From Cunninghamella blakesleeana (Eukaryota; Mucoromycota; Mucoromycetes; Mucorales; Cunninghamellaceae), in NCBI GenBank assembly GCA_017871115.1, contig JAFCIZ010000001.1:4135501-4199500 (forward strand): DNA of 64,000 nucleotides, in the 5' to 3' direction. Positions 63,691 through 64,000 of the stretch are shown one piece after another. How positions within the stretch are numbered: the first letter of the stretch is position 1; each line of letters opens with the position of its first letter. The position numbers were made by a program, and so were the translations under genes. The notes under the pieces were generated by a model. The model made no database searches. It saw only the letters and a list, made by a program, of their open reading frames with translations, and was not told the origin of the DNA.

Positions 63691-64000
63691 TATTAATAAA
63701 AAACAATGATTAAATAAATTAAAAGATTAAAATTATTGAATTAAAAAAACATTGAACTTGATAATAAAATTATAACCAATATCATTTAAATAATGAATTA
63801 TAATTCAATTTTATATATGAAAAACTATAAAAGATATTAAACCGTCATTTATTCCAACTAAACTTTTAATGAAAATAAATATAGTTAAAATATTGTAAAT
63901 GAAAAATTTACATTTAAGAATATATGATACATATAATTTTAATATTATAAAATGGAAAAAAAACTAGTATGTATGTGTATTAAAAATAAAATTAATAACA
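63691..64000. other. A/T-rich end of window
   Basis: No frame supported. It may contain the right end of the Merlin-like element, but no repeat could be matched. Confidence 0.4.

Overview
The window looks like nuclear DNA of an early-diverging filamentous fungus, most likely Mucoromycota and probably Mucorales. It is very A/T rich outside exons. Genes are split by many short introns with donors like GTAAGT or GTAAAT and acceptors ending TAG. I placed about 90 introns, and reading phase closes across every one that I report. The gene set also fits this group: a carotenoid-cleavage-oxygenase-family protein (the family behind trisporoid signalling in Mucorales), a Ragulator MP1-like subunit, a cyclin Q-like cyclin, a fungal MET1, and a Dal5-type permease. 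All family calls come from motifs read by eye; no search was run.

Layout, left to right. 1-3.8 kb: the 3' part of an AGPAT5/LCLAT1-type acyltransferase, then MET1 (siroheme synthesis). 5-10.3 kb: eIF4G on the minus strand, nine exons. 11-19.5 kb: a disturbed segment with a broken SWI1-like copy, an Rpd3-class histone deacetylase whose first exon I cannot place, a decayed minus-strand gene remnant with a C2H2 finger, and an intact 334-residue gene of unknown family. 19.6-23.5 kb: YVH1-type phosphatase and an SLC49-like carrier, both minus. 23.8-27.4 kb: a 44-residue membrane microprotein and a Dbp2/DDX5 helicase. 28-30.6 kb: NF-YC (HAP5) and an F-box/LRR protein, both minus, the latter divergent from NPL4. 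30.8-43 kb: NPL4, a Sec7-PH Arf exchange factor and the carotenoid oxygenase relative, all plus. 43.4-46 kb: a PMP3-type proteolipid facing a cyclin Q-like gene. 46-49.5 kb: a gene-poor gap. 49.5-59.3 kb: a Dnf-type flippase, LAMTOR3 and a beta-trefoil-like protein, all plus. 60-62.4 kb: an anion:cation symporter on minus. 62.8-63.7 kb: a decayed Merlin/IS1595-like transposase.

The genes do not form one pathway. They are housekeeping functions in the usual mixed order of a eukaryotic chromosome: translation initiation (eIF4G) and ribosome maturation (YVH1), chromatin and transcription (HDAC, NF-YC, SWI1 remnant), RNA remodelling (Dbp2), protein degradation (NPL4, F-box) and membrane trafficking or lipid asymmetry (Sec7, flippase, PMP3, LAMTOR3). 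Points most worth a second look: loss of one of four iron-binding histidines in the carotenoid oxygenase relative; the long Dbp2 intron at what appears to be its conserved position; the Merlin-like and SWI1-like wrecks; the orphan gene at 18.3 kb; and several tiny exons or tiny genes that ordinary ORF calling misses.
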